Shown here: in pieces, positions 33,855 to 42,867 of the stretch
Numbering within the stretch: position 1 is the stretch's first letter
Layout: every line of letters starts with the position of its first letter
Program-made: the position numbers and the translations under genes
Source: Lachnospiraceae bacterium
GTDB lineage: Bacteria; Bacillota; Clostridia; Lachnospirales; Lachnospiraceae
Direction of reading: 5' to 3'
NCBI GenBank assembly: GCA_910574865.1
Contig: CAJTDN010000003.1
Coordinates: 248,001-312,000 of the forward strand
DNA: 64,000 bases
The notes under the pieces: generated by a model
Told to the model about the DNA's origin: nothing
The model's database searches: none
The model's input: the letters and a program-made list of their open reading frames with translations, nothing else

Positions 33855-35621
33855 TTACTCCATGATATGGTTCTGTAGATATTCCACCACGCTCTCCGGC
33901 TGAATGGCTTCCAGCCCGTCCACGTAAGCCTCCCATGTGGTTTTGCCTTTGATTACATTTGGCAGCGTCTGCGCCTGGTAGTCCAAAAGCGCGGTCTCCG
34001 TCTTGCCAAAGGCCTCTCCTTCCTCCGCGTTCAAAAGGCCTTTATAATCCAGAATGCTCCCCTTGTTCACATATACCGACCACACCTCGTACGCCTTCTG
34101 GTTGATGGCCGCCACCCCATAGTCCAACATATATTCATCTGAATTCGTCGTCCCTAGTCCCGTGCCCATGCGCATCGCACGAACCGCATTGATAAGCGGA
34201 TCGGACTGGTCAATCGTATATTTAATGACACTCCTGCCATCCTCCGCTTTCCCCAGCTCATATGTCTCCTCTATCGAATACGCTTCATACAAGTCCGGAT
34301 TTAATTCCACCGACGCAAGCTGCTCCTTGGAAAGCCCGACGCCAAGCACCATCGCGCCCTCCCTCGTGTAAGTCCAGTCAAGATAGGTAAACAAGGCTTC
34401 CAAATCCTTTCCCTCCGCCTTCGTCGTGATGCCGGTCTTTCCACCCACGCGTCCAAGCTGGAACATGGCGTCCGGTTCATGGTACATCTGCTCTTTTGAG
34501 CCATAAACGTCATTTATCGGGTACGGACAAGGCATCACGTAAGAATCCCTCGCGTCCTCCTCGTTCTGGCAGGTAATCCGCAGGGCCGTTCCCAGATTGC
34601 TGATGTGCCCGTCCCACATGCCGATTTTTCCTTGTGACACGCTGTTGATATTAATCTTATAAAACAACTCCCCCGCCCTCGTATTGAAGTCCTGGTCCAG
34701 CCAGCCTTTCTCATACCAGTGGTTCATACACTCCACATAGGCCTTAAAATTGTCCGAAGCCCCGTCAAAGCTTGCCTTTCCATCACGGATGTAGTACTCT
34801 CCCGTACCCCCGCCGAACGATGACACGATATTGCCCGCCTGGATATAACCGGAATAAGGGATGGACATGCAATAGGAATTACTGTCATTCTCCCAGCCGC
34901 GCTCCTTAATCGCTTTTTCAAAAGCCTCGTACATCCACTCCCAGTCGCTAATCGTCAGCGGGTCATTCTTCCCGCTCGGGAAAATCACGTTGTCCGTGTA
35001 ATCCTCGTCCGGATTTTCACCATAGTCGGCTTTGAATTCTTTCACCTCGTTCTTCTTCCACCCGTCCATGTTCTTCTCTTCCACCGCCCTGGCAAGCGGA
35101 GTCACGGCCGGATGCCCGTTTTCTTTGACAGAGTCGCTCTCCCAGTCCCACACGTACTCTGTGGGCTTTGCATACTTCACGACCCAGTCCCTGCGATAGC
35201 AAATACCCTGCCACGAATCCCCAGGGCCGTCCGACAGGACATACAGCGCGTAATAATGGGTCTTTCCTTCCTCGTCTTGCACCTGCACGAACGGCTTCAG
35301 TTCCGGGTTCGCGTCCAAATACGCGAGGTAATTCGGCATGTATTTTTCCACGTACTCGGTAAGGTCCATCAGCACGCCGTTTTCGTATAATGTCTGCGGG
35401 TTGTCCTTGTAGTCCTCATAATACGTCCCTTCCCCGTCCGTCTTGTAAATCCACCACGTAAACGACGCGTCCTTGGCCTCCCTCTCCTCTTTCTTCCCTT
35501 CCTCTTTCTTTCCCGCGTCATCCGCCGGTTCCCCTTGTTTCGCACAGCCGCAGACGGCGGACAATGCCAGTCCCGCCGCCAGCCCCATCGTGAGAAACCG
35601 TTTCACAAACTTGCTTTTCAT
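33855..35621 (-). CDS. Large extracellular solute-binding lipoprotein (family 1 type), orphan
   Basis: A 588-residue lipoprotein. A lipoprotein signal sequence (KRFLTMGLAAGLALSAVCGC) has its probable lipid Cys at 26; a Lys/Glu-rich tether (residues 33-50) follows. The mature part is a large sugar-binding fold of the LplA/YtcQ kind that serves oligosaccharide ABC importers (FTWWIYKTDGEGTYYEDY, EEGKTHYYALYVLSDGPGDS). No permease or ATPase genes for it are in the window. GGAGGAACAAGG precedes the ATG. A motif upstream is shared with the GPH operon. Confidence 0.85.
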   Translation of the reverse strand: MKSKFVKRFLTMGLAAGLALSAVCGCAKQGEPADDAGKKEEGKKEEREAKDASFTWWIYKTDGEGTYYEDYKDNPQTLYENGVLMDLTEYVEKYMPNYLAYLDANPELKPFVQVQDEEGKTHYYALYVLSDGPGDSWQGICYRRDWVVKYAKPTEYVWDWESDSVKENGHPAVTPLARAVEEKNMDGWKKNEVKEFKADYGENPDEDYTDNVIFPSGKNDPLTISDWEWMYEAFEKAIKERGWENDSNSYCMSIPYSGYIQAGNIVSSFGGGTGEYYIRDGKASFDGASDNFKAYVECMNHWYEKGWLDQDFNTRAGELFYKININSVSQGKIGMWDGHISNLGTALRITCQNEEDARDSYVMPCPYPINDVYGSKEQMYHEPDAMFQLGRVGGKTGITTKAEGKDLEALFTYLDWTYTREGAMVLGVGLSKEQLASVELNPDLYEAYSIEETYELGKAEDGRSVIKYTIDQSDPLINAVRAMRMGTGLGTTNSDEYMLDYGVAAINQKAYEVWSVYVNKGSILDYKGLLNAEEGEAFGKTETALLDYQAQTLPNVIKGKTTWEAYVDGLEAIQPESVVEYLQNHIME

Positions 35622-35863
35622 AACACCTTGTTCCTCCTCGAAATTTTTTACTCGACAGTATTTTCCTTTCTGCCGTAATATACTGCCATTTTATCAAGCC
35701 ATTGCAGAAATTTACATTCAAATACTTGTTTTCATTGTCGGATTCTAGTAAAACACCCCGCCTAAAACGATGCATGCAATCGGAAAATTTTCGTTGCCTA
35801 ATCAACAAAACATGATATAATGTAATTGGAGTAATTACTCTAAATAAAGCGAAAGGATTTTTT

Positions 35864-36646
35864 ATGAGCAATAAAGCTAAAATACGTGAAGAGGCAAAAC
35901 GATTAAATCCAATTGACGACTTGATGTTTCGCAAGATGGCGGAGGACAAAGAATTTTGTCAGGAAATACTTCGCGTCATACTTGACGATGATAATTTGAT
36001 AGTGCTTGAATCCATTCCGCAATGGATTGGTACAAACCTACAAGGCCGCTCCGTCATCCTTGACGCAAAATGTATCAAAGGCGATGGCACCCAGGTGGAT
36101 ATCGAAATACAGAAGGCCGATGACGATGACCACCAGCGACGGGTTCGTTACAACGGTGCTATCCTCACAACCAATATTACAAATCCTGGCATTAAATTTG
36201 AGAATGTTCCCGATGTATGTGTGGTATTCATTTCCAAGTTTGACATATTCGGGGGCAATCTTCCACGCTATCATGTTGACCGCGTGGTAAGGGAAACGGG
36301 CAAAATTGTCGATAACGGATTTGAAGAAATTTATGTAAACACACAAATTAATGATGGTTCAAAAGTATCCGAACTCATGGAGGTGTTTGTATATGATGAT
36401 GTCTACAATGACAAATTTCCAAAAACCTCCGAAGTCAAACGTCTGTACAAAAAAACGGAAGGAGGTTTGAATGTCATGTACGATATCGTAAAGCGGTTTA
36501 CAATGGAAGAGAGAAACAGGATTAATAAATTAACTTCCATTTTATTAAAAGAGAAGCGTTATGACGATTTACAACGTGCCACTGAAGATGACGAATTTCA
36601 AGAAAAACTACTAGAAGAACTAGTTCCCGATGAAATTGCCAGTTAA
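35864..36646 (+). CDS. Rpn/PD-(D/E)XK nuclease family transposase-like protein
   Basis: A 260-residue protein of the PDDEXK_2/Rpn group: NPIDDLMFRKM at the start, then the nuclease core with an Asp (SVILDAKCIKGDGTQVDIEI) and E-x-Q (IEIQK), and the helical tail. Family members promote recA-independent DNA exchange or serve as phage-defence-like nucleases. The gene is A/T-rich compared with its surroundings, which suggests transfer. GCGAAAGG precedes the ATG. Confidence 0.8.
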   Translation: MSNKAKIREEAKRLNPIDDLMFRKMAEDKEFCQEILRVILDDDNLIVLESIPQWIGTNLQGRSVILDAKCIKGDGTQVDIEIQKADDDDHQRRVRYNGAILTTNITNPGIKFENVPDVCVVFISKFDIFGGNLPRYHVDRVVRETGKIVDNGFEEIYVNTQINDGSKVSELMEVFVYDDVYNDKFPKTSEVKRLYKKTEGGLNVMYDIVKRFTMEERNRINKLTSILLKEKRYDDLQRATEDDEFQEKLLEELVPDEIAS

Positions 36647-36740
36647 AAAACACAATATAAGAACTCCATTGCCCCAAATGTCATTACGAGGTTATCATCC
36701 ACGGACAACGAGGCTCTTTCTATCACCAAAGGAGAATACA

Positions 36741-37409
36741 ATGGCAAACATCTTAATCGTAGAAGATGAACAAAACATGCAAGACATCATCGCCGAATAC
36801 ATGCACCGGGGCGGCCACGCCTGCCATACCGCCGCCGACGGCGTGGATGCCTTGTTATTACTAAAAAACAACCCCATGGACTTGATGATTTTAGACGTCA
36901 TGATGCCGCACCTTGACGGCTTTTCCGTCTGCAAGCTGGCACGGGAAATGAGCAGCCTGCCCATCGTCATGCTGACCGCGAAGGGTGACGAAGACGACAA
37001 GTTGAAAGGCTACGAATACGGCGCCGACGACTATATGACAAAACCTTTCAGTCCCAAGGTATTGCTTGCGAAAGTAAACGCCTTGCTGCGTCGTTTTTCC
37101 GTCAGTCCGGCAAATTCGCTTAGCGCGGGAAAAATCACGATGCTCCCCGCCGCCCGCAAAGTATTTTTGGACGGCACTGAAATCACTTTGACACATAAGG
37201 AATATGAATTATTATATTTCTTCATGGCAAACCCGGAACAAGTCTTTTCCCGCGAGCAACTGTTAAATCGAATCTGGGGCTATGATTTCGAGGGGAACAC
37301 GCGAACCGTGGACACGCACGTCAAAACCCTGCGCCAGAAACTGGGCGACGAGGGAAGGCATGTCGTGACGCTGATTCGTTCAGGATACAAGTTCGAGGTG
37401 GCAAAATGA
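36741..37409 (+). CDS. OmpR-family response regulator of ABC-transporter locus
   Basis: A 222-residue regulator with receiver Asp52 (ILDVMMPHLDG), MLTAKGDEDD, DYMTKPFSP and a winged-helix output domain (RIWGYDFEGNTRTVDTHVKT). AAAGGAG precedes the ATG at 36741; the upstream part of the frame is not family-like. The kinase gene overlaps its stop by four bases. Confidence 0.92.
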   Translation: MANILIVEDEQNMQDIIAEYMHRGGHACHTAADGVDALLLLKNNPMDLMILDVMMPHLDGFSVCKLAREMSSLPIVMLTAKGDEDDKLKGYEYGADDYMTKPFSPKVLLAKVNALLRRFSVSPANSLSAGKITMLPAARKVFLDGTEITLTHKEYELLYFFMANPEQVFSREQLLNRIWGYDFEGNTRTVDTHVKTLRQKLGDEGRHVVTLIRSGYKFEVAK

Positions 37410-38482
37410 ATGAACAATTTTCACTCCATACCGTGCGAAAAAAGATTATCGTGATTTCCAAAATCGGGGGCGGCATTTTAATCATTTCCTATATCGTCTC
37501 CACCCAATTGCCCTTTGGACAAGACGTCTCCTATTTGATTTGGATTGCCGTCGTCATTTTCATGATATTGGTGATAGATTCCTTATTAAGGCGTTTTATT
37601 TCAAACCCGGTTTCCGACATTTGCGAGGCGGCATATCGAATGGCCCGATTGGATTTTTCATCCCCTTGCGAACTGGACTCGAGGGACGAATTTGGCGAAC
37701 TGGCAGAAAACCTGAACAAAATGTCCGATAACCTGCAGCAAGCGCTTGAAAAGCTGGAACAAGCAAACATGCAGCTTGAAAAGGACGTACAACAAAAACG
37801 GCAGCTTTTAAACGAACGGAAAGAATTGGCAGACCATCTTTCGCACGAAATGAAAACGCCCTTGGGAGTCATTCGCGCCTATGCGGAAGGGTTGCAAGAC
37901 GAAGTGGACGAGGAAAAAAGACAAAGATATTCCGAAATCATCTTGTCGGAAACCGAACGGATGAACTCGCTCATCACGACGCTGTTGGATTTGTCCGCCT
38001 TGGAAAACGGGGCGGTCTCGCTGACCCCCGAACGCTTTGACTTTACCGAGTTTCTGGAAACGATAGCGGGCCGGTTATTAATGGACGTGCCGGAAGCGAA
38101 TTTTGTATTGCAATACGAAATCCCCGAACACGAAGTCCATGTTTTTGCGGACAAGCCGCGCATGGAGCAAGTTTTAAACAACCTGATTGTCAACGCGAAA
38201 AAAAACGTGTCGCCGAACGGCATTTTAAAATTGTCCCTGATTGAACAAGACGACATGCTGCACGTTTCCGTTTTCAACCAGGGACGCCCCATCCCGCCGG
38301 ACGCGTTGCCCAAGGTCTGGGAAAAATTTTATCGTGACAAAAATGCAAAGCATGGCGGCTCCGGATTGGGACTTGCCATTGTCGCGCAAATTTTGTCCAT
38401 GCACGATTACGAATATGGTGTAAAAAACGTGGACGACGGAGTTGCATTCTTCTTTTCCATTCCCGTCATTCCACGCCCATGA
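37406..38482 (+). CDS. Sensor histidine kinase of ABC-transporter locus
   Basis: A 358-residue kinase with two TM segments (about 13-33 and 41-61) and a very short outer loop, a HAMP domain, a coiled coil, His147 (HLSHEMKTPLG) and the ATP-binding domain (NNLIVNAKKN, GSGLGLAIV). The short loop is typical of intramembrane-sensing kinases that work with peptide-antibiotic ABC transporters. It is translated in overlap with the regulator and is followed by the transporter operon. Confidence 0.9.
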   Translation: MNEQFSLHTVRKKIIVISKIGGGILIISYIVSTQLPFGQDVSYLIWIAVVIFMILVIDSLLRRFISNPVSDICEAAYRMARLDFSSPCELDSRDEFGELAENLNKMSDNLQQALEKLEQANMQLEKDVQQKRQLLNERKELADHLSHEMKTPLGVIRAYAEGLQDEVDEEKRQRYSEIILSETERMNSLITTLLDLSALENGAVSLTPERFDFTEFLETIAGRLLMDVPEANFVLQYEIPEHEVHVFADKPRMEQVLNNLIVNAKKNVSPNGILKLSLIEQDDMLHVSVFNQGRPIPPDALPKVWEKFYRDKNAKHGGSGLGLAIVAQILSMHDYEYGVKNVDDGVAFFFSIPVIPRP

Positions 38483-38561
38483 TTCCACTTCATGGACATC
38501 TTCTTCAAGAACATCTTCACGAAAGCGTCGGTGGGGGACGTCCTTCCCCATGCACCGGCGC

Positions 38562-38605
38562 TTTCACACGTTTCACACCGATTTCACATCGACCGCACCT
38601 TGACT
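38562..38605 (+). promoter_or_regulatory. TTTCACA direct repeats upstream of the ABC operon
   Basis: TTTCACAC (38562-38569), TTTCACAC (38571-38578) and TTTCACAT (38582-38589) are spaced 9 and 11 bp apart, close to one helical turn. They lie just before a possible TTGACT -35 element (38600-38605). This is the usual form of an OmpR-family regulator site; the neighbouring regulator is the natural candidate. The rest of 38483-38744 shows nothing else. Confidence 0.55.
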
Positions 38606-38744
38606 TCACCGCGCCGTTTTATCCTTAAAACAACGCGCGAGGGAGCTCGTACTCTACAAATTCCCCCGTCGCGAATTCAAAATTCCGCAATCGCGCCGAT
38701 GTGCCAGCCACTTGGCATTGCGGGAACAAAAAGGAGGCGTACAT

Positions 38745-38891
38745 ATGTTTTTAGGATTGGAATGGTACTGGTGGATCGTCATAGTGATGATAATCGTGAT
38801 TCCACTCAAGGTAAAGTTTGTGAATTGGTGGATGAAGCGTCAGCAAGAACGGCGTGAGAACGAGTGCGGGAAATGGGGGGATGAACAATGA
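38745..38891 (+). CDS. Small membrane protein, 48 aa, first gene of ABC operon
   Basis: A 48-residue frame starts at ATG 38745 behind AAGGAGGCGTACAT: MFLGLEWYWWIVIVMIIVIP, then a basic stretch and a charged tail. One TM helix with a Trp-rich N-terminus. Its TGA overlaps the ATG of the ABC ATPase (ATGA), so the two are coupled. It is probably real because of the strong ribosome-binding site and the coupling. Its role (assembly or regulation of the transporter) is unknown. Confidence 0.7.
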   Translation: MFLGLEWYWWIVIVMIIVIPLKVKFVNWWMKRQQERRENECGKWGDEQ

Positions 38892-39736
38892 TCGAAGTAA
38901 AGAATCTGACCTTTTCCTATGGCAAGGAAAAACAAGCCTTGCACGGACTGGATTTCACGGTGGATGATGGGGAAATCTTCGGATTTTTGGGACCGAACGG
39001 CTCCGGGAAATCCACCACGCAGAAAATCCTGACCGGCATTTTGAATGGACACGGCGGTTTTGTCTCGCTGTTCGGACAAGAGGTCACGTCGGCACGCACG
39101 CGGGAGTTTTTTCAAAAAATCGGCGTCCTATTTGAATTTCCCTATTTGTACACCAATTTGAGCGCGATTGACAACCTGAATTATTTCGCGTCCTTTTACC
39201 CGGAACGACAAGTCCGCGACGTGAACGAATTGTTGGAGCAATTGGAGTTCAAAAAGGATTTTCTGAAAAAGCCCGTGTCCTCCTATTCCAAGGGAATGCG
39301 GCAACGGGTCAGCATGGCGCGCGCCCTCATCAGCAATCCAAGGCTTTTGTTCCTAGACGAGCCCACCAGCGGGCTTGACCCGTCGGGCGCGGTATTATTC
39401 CGCAAAATCATCGAGGAAGAACGGCGAAAGGGAACGACGGTGTTTTTGACGACCCATAACATGGTGGATGCCGACCTGCTTTGCGACCGCGTGGCCTTTA
39501 TTTCCAACGGAAACATCGTCGCCCTTGACACGCCGAGGAAATTGAAAGAAAAAAACAGCAGCCACCAAACCGTGATTGACTATTTATACCGCGGAAAGCG
39601 GGAAGAAAAGACAGTGGAGGCGGCAGAATTAGAAGAGGGGTTTTTCTTCCCGCACGATGAAATCCTCAGCATCCACTCGCAGGAGCCCACCTTGGAGGAC
39701 ATGTTCATCCAATATACGGGAAGGGGGTTGTCCTGA
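38888..39736 (+). CDS. ABC transporter ATP-binding protein
   Basis: A 282-residue ATPase: Walker A GPNGSGKSTT, Q-loop, signature YSKGMRQRVSMARAL, Walker B LLFLDEPTSGLD and the switch His (TTHNM). The length and the C-terminal extension fit the lantibiotic-immunity/ABC-2 class rather than the BceA class. It overlaps the next gene by one base (TGATG). Confidence 0.92.
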   Translation: MIEVKNLTFSYGKEKQALHGLDFTVDDGEIFGFLGPNGSGKSTTQKILTGILNGHGGFVSLFGQEVTSARTREFFQKIGVLFEFPYLYTNLSAIDNLNYFASFYPERQVRDVNELLEQLEFKKDFLKKPVSSYSKGMRQRVSMARALISNPRLLFLDEPTSGLDPSGAVLFRKIIEEERRKGTTVFLTTHNMVDADLLCDRVAFISNGNIVALDTPRKLKEKNSSHQTVIDYLYRGKREEKTVEAAELEEGFFFPHDEILSIHSQEPTLEDMFIQYTGRGLS

Positions 39737-40776
39737 TGTGGAAAGGTTTCACGCATTTATTAAAAAAAGACTTGAAAATGATGTTGTCCGGAAAATTTTT
39801 TCTATTGGCACTTTTTTCACTTGTTTTGTATTCCTGCTACATCAACCTGGTCTATGTGAATCTGGAACAAGAAGATTACCAGGTATACCTTTTTGACCCG
39901 CATGGCGCGTCAGCCAGGCAGGACGCGCCGTCTGGGCAAAACGAACATGTAACGGACGTAGGCAGCAGGCAGGAGCTTGAAAATGCCTGCGCGGACGGGG
40001 TCTCCATCGGCATCGACCTCTCCGCCGGCACGCCGGAAATTTACATGCTTTCATCCGGGACACAGACGGCCGACCATTACCGAACCGAATGGGGGAAAGC
40101 CGTATTGACGAAAATAATGGACGAAAAGGCCGTGTTATCGGAAACGACGGATCACGAGGTCGAAATTATCGGAGCATTTGACAAAGAACAGAAAAGCCGC
40201 CGTGAAATCACTTGCGAATTCTTATTTTTTGAATTGTCGGCAGTAGGATTCTTAGGATTGGCCTCCATATTATTCAAAGAAAAACAAATGGGCGTCATCC
40301 GCGTGCACGGAATCCTTCCCGTCCACAAGGCCGCATTCATCTTGTCCAAATTATGCGTGTTTTTACTGTCCGACTTGTTTTTTGCCATATTATTGACGTT
40401 CATCAATATCGGCTTTGGGGAAGGCCTTGCCATCTTACCGGGAATTCTTGCCCAGGCGGGAATTTTATCCCTCGTCATGGCCCTGGTCGGATTCCTATGC
40501 GCCGTTTGGCTGCCTGATTTCAAGCAGTTTTCCTTGTTTTACCTCGTCCTCGCCGTATTTATCACGACTCCCGTTTTCCTGGCCGGGCAGACGGGCGTGT
40601 CCTGGGACTGGATCATTTTCCATCCCATGTACCACTTGTTTACGGCCATGAAATCCGCGTATTTCGGCGTGGCGACAACTTCGTTCCCCTTCTATTCCAT
40701 ATGCGCGGGAACGACGGCACTACTATTTTACATCGCCTACCGCGTATTGGCGCGTGAAATGACAAAGGAGGGATAA
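39736..40776 (+). CDS. ABC-2 type permease subunit
   Basis: A 346-residue membrane protein with one N-terminal TM helix (about 18-36), a large outer domain (about 40-155) and five TM helices at the end. It should pair with the following permease and the ATPase to export or clear a lipid-linked or peptide substrate. The coupled start overlaps the ATPase stop. Confidence 0.85.
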   Translation: MWKGFTHLLKKDLKMMLSGKFFLLALFSLVLYSCYINLVYVNLEQEDYQVYLFDPHGASARQDAPSGQNEHVTDVGSRQELENACADGVSIGIDLSAGTPEIYMLSSGTQTADHYRTEWGKAVLTKIMDEKAVLSETTDHEVEIIGAFDKEQKSRREITCEFLFFELSAVGFLGLASILFKEKQMGVIRVHGILPVHKAAFILSKLCVFLLSDLFFAILLTFINIGFGEGLAILPGILAQAGILSLVMALVGFLCAVWLPDFKQFSLFYLVLAVFITTPVFLAGQTGVSWDWIIFHPMYHLFTAMKSAYFGVATTSFPFYSICAGTTALLFYIAYRVLAREMTKEG

Positions 40777-40777
40777 C

Positions 40778-41800
40778 ATGAGGCGAATCATGAAACGGCT
40801 AACATACCAGTTGAAAAATCTCCGCAAGGACAAACTGTGCCTATTGACCTTTCTCCTGCCCATCGTCGTCGGAATCGTAATCAACGTGTTGCCCACCATG
40901 AACACGCAGACACTTGGCGAGATGTCGTTTGGATGCGTGAAAAGTGATTTACCCGCAAAAACCGTAAGATGGCTGCGGGAAAACGGAACCCTTACGGAAT
41001 ATGGGACGTTGGGCGAACTGGAAACGGCGGTAAACGACCCGGCCACACAGATGATTGGCGTTTTACGTTCCGAAAATGGCATTCGTACTCTTTTATCCGG
41101 CGATGAATTGAAATTATACGAGACGACGGGAAAAACCTTGCCACGACTTTATGACAACCGCATGAATAAAATTGCCTTTTCCCAGACAATCGTTCCGATT
41201 CGGTCAAATTACGACGGGCTGAAGTCCCTCCTCATCGTGATTACGCTGGTCACGGCCATGTTCATGGGATGCACGTTCAACTCCATGAACATCATCGGCG
41301 AAAAGGAGGACGGCGTCGCGCTCGTCAACCAAATCCTGCCGATGGGCACCGGCGACTACATTTTACAAAAATTGACGTTGGGATTCATCGGGGGATGCGC
41401 CTCAACCGCGATATGTGCCTTCCTCTGCATACGGATTGCGCCCGCGCAAATTCCGCCCTTGTTTTTACTGATTGTCTTGTCGGCCTATACCGCGTCGCTG
41501 ATTGGTTTGTTTATCGGGTATTTTTCATCAGGACTGATGACTGGAATCGTCTATATCAAGATTCTCATGATTTTGTTCCTCGCGCCGCCCATCATCTTCT
41601 ACCTGGTCGTGCCAACGGACAACGTGGTTTTCCCCTTGTCCTACTTGTTCCCGTCAAGCGCCGCATTCTACGGGCTGATGGATGTATTGGGCGGGCAGGC
41701 GCATAGGCCGTGGCTAAACCTCGCCATACTCGCGGGACACGCCGGGTTGCTGAGCGGAATCTATTTCCTCATCATGGCAAAAAAAAGAAAACGCCAATAA
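40778..41800 (+). CDS. ABC-2 type permease subunit
   Basis: A 340-residue paralogue with the same plan: TM1 near residues 18-38, outer domain with NDPATQMIGVLRSENG, then six TM helices from about residue 145. GGAGGG precedes the ATG at 40778, two bases after the previous stop. The operon ends at a strong double hairpin. Confidence 0.85.
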   Translation: MRRIMKRLTYQLKNLRKDKLCLLTFLLPIVVGIVINVLPTMNTQTLGEMSFGCVKSDLPAKTVRWLRENGTLTEYGTLGELETAVNDPATQMIGVLRSENGIRTLLSGDELKLYETTGKTLPRLYDNRMNKIAFSQTIVPIRSNYDGLKSLLIVITLVTAMFMGCTFNSMNIIGEKEDGVALVNQILPMGTGDYILQKLTLGFIGGCASTAICAFLCIRIAPAQIPPLFLLIVLSAYTASLIGLFIGYFSSGLMTGIVYIKILMILFLAPPIIFYLVVPTDNVVFPLSYLFPSSAAFYGLMDVLGGQAHRPWLNLAILAGHAGLLSGIYFLIMAKKRKRQ

Positions 41801-41819
41801 AAATATCTTAATCGAACTC

Positions 41820-41911
41820 AAAAACAAGGATTTTCGTTACTTTTCACGGGCGGCCACCCCGTGAAAAGTAACAATTTTTCGACCAATTCGTCGAAAAGTC
41901 CTTGTTTTTTT
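41820..41911 (+). terminator. Nested hairpin terminator carrying GTTAC...GTAAC repeat
   Basis: Inner stem: GTTACTTTTCACGGG (41836-41850) with CCCGTGAAAAGTAAC (41858-41872), 15 bp perfect. Outer stem: AAAAACAAGGA...TTTTCG with CGAAAAG...TCCTTGTTTTTTT. The right outer arm supplies a T-run. The inner stem is the same sequence as the ends of the MITE at 61131-61326. Confidence 0.75.
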
Positions 41912-41961
41912 ATGAAAGCCATGATAGTATGGTGACATAAAAAAGGAGGAGGAAGGTTTTT

Positions 41962-42234
41962 ATGCCCACGATTACACCTATATCAGATTTAAGAAATTAT
42001 GGTAGCGTACTGGAAAAAGTGACGGCAGGTTCGCCGGTATATCTGACCCGGAACGGACATGGCGCATACAGTATTCGGGACATGAGCGATGAGGAACATT
42101 TTCAAAAAGCGGAAGCCATGATTCAGCTTTTATGTGAATTGAACGCCGGTATCCGCTCCGCGGAAGAGGAGGGGTGGATATCAGAGGAAGATTTCAGGAA
42201 TCACTTTCGAAATCGCAGGAGCGAGAAACAATGA
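41962..42234 (+). CDS. Phd/YefM-type antitoxin
   Basis: A 90-residue protein: ITPISDLRNYGSVLEKVTAG and SPVYLTRNGHGAYSIRDMSD are the Phd/YefM DNA-binding start, and the acidic C-terminus neutralises the toxin. GGAGGAGG precedes the ATG. Its TGA overlaps the toxin ATG. Confidence 0.88.
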   Translation: MPTITPISDLRNYGSVLEKVTAGSPVYLTRNGHGAYSIRDMSDEEHFQKAEAMIQLLCELNAGIRSAEEEGWISEEDFRNHFRNRRSEKQ

Positions 42235-42548
42235 GATATATAATACGATATACCCCCGCCGCACAAAAAGATATGGACGATGTATGGGACGGCGTGCTAG
42301 AAGCTTCAAGGAGTTTTGATATCGCTGATAAATATGTCGATGAATTTGTCAACGAGATTGCCAATAAGAAGAATTTTCCAAAATCAGGAACCCCGATATA
42401 TTATAGAGGATTGTTTACTGGCTTCTATTCTGTTGATTTCAAGGCATACAAAGCTTTTTATAGAGTGAATGAGGAATATATTGACGTAATTCGAATCCTC
42501 CTCGCAAAAATGGACTATTTAAAAATACTTTTCGGGAAAAGTGAATGA
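42231..42548 (+). CDS. RelE/ParE-type toxin
   Basis: A 105-residue protein (RYTPAAQKDMDDVWDGVLEA, FYRVNEEYIDVIRILLAKMD) of the ParE/RelE superfamily. The start is the ATG at 42231 overlapping the antitoxin stop; the frame further upstream is inside the antitoxin gene. Confidence 0.88.
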   Translation: MRYIIRYTPAAQKDMDDVWDGVLEASRSFDIADKYVDEFVNEIANKKNFPKSGTPIYYRGLFTGFYSVDFKAYKAFYRVNEEYIDVIRILLAKMDYLKILFGKSE

Positions 42549-42632
42549 TGCCTCAACCATGTTGCATGCCGCTTTGCGGCCGCAGTCGGCGCAATACTCA
42601 CGACAGGTTTCATCGGCCGTGAATATAATTAC

Positions 42633-42666
42633 AATGCGGGAGCTACCACAACGTAACTCCCGCATT
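42633..42666. terminator. Hairpin between toxin gene and GH78
   Basis: AATGCGGGAG (42633-42642) and CTCCCGCATT (42657-42666) form a 10-bp stem. It stands between converging genes. Just before it GGCCGTGAATATAATTAC recalls the GTTAC repeat ends. Confidence 0.55.
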
Positions 42667-42675
42667 CTAATATTC

Positions 42676-42790
42676 CAAGGAAGTTCTTTTCGCTAAGCTC
42701 GGCCTACGGCCTTGCTAATCTCAAAGAACGGCCTCGCACTAAGTTCATCCTCCGCTTCCGCTCGGATTCACTAAGTTGCTTTCGGTTTCG
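42676..42790. repeat. Dispersed 115-bp repeat R1, copy B
   Basis: Gapless match to 21486-21600 (97 of 115 by my count). It lies 78 bp beyond the GH78 stop codon. The following 50 bp (CGCCAAGTTT...CGCTAAATTCGCGCT) are also shared with the copy A region. Together with the hairpin at 42633 it fills the 42549-42867 gap. Confidence 0.75.
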
Positions 42791-42867
42791 CCAAGTTTGG
42801 GGATGGGATTTCTCGCTAAATTCGCGCTTTCTGCGCTCATTAAGCGTTCAATGCCAGTTGCTTCCGG

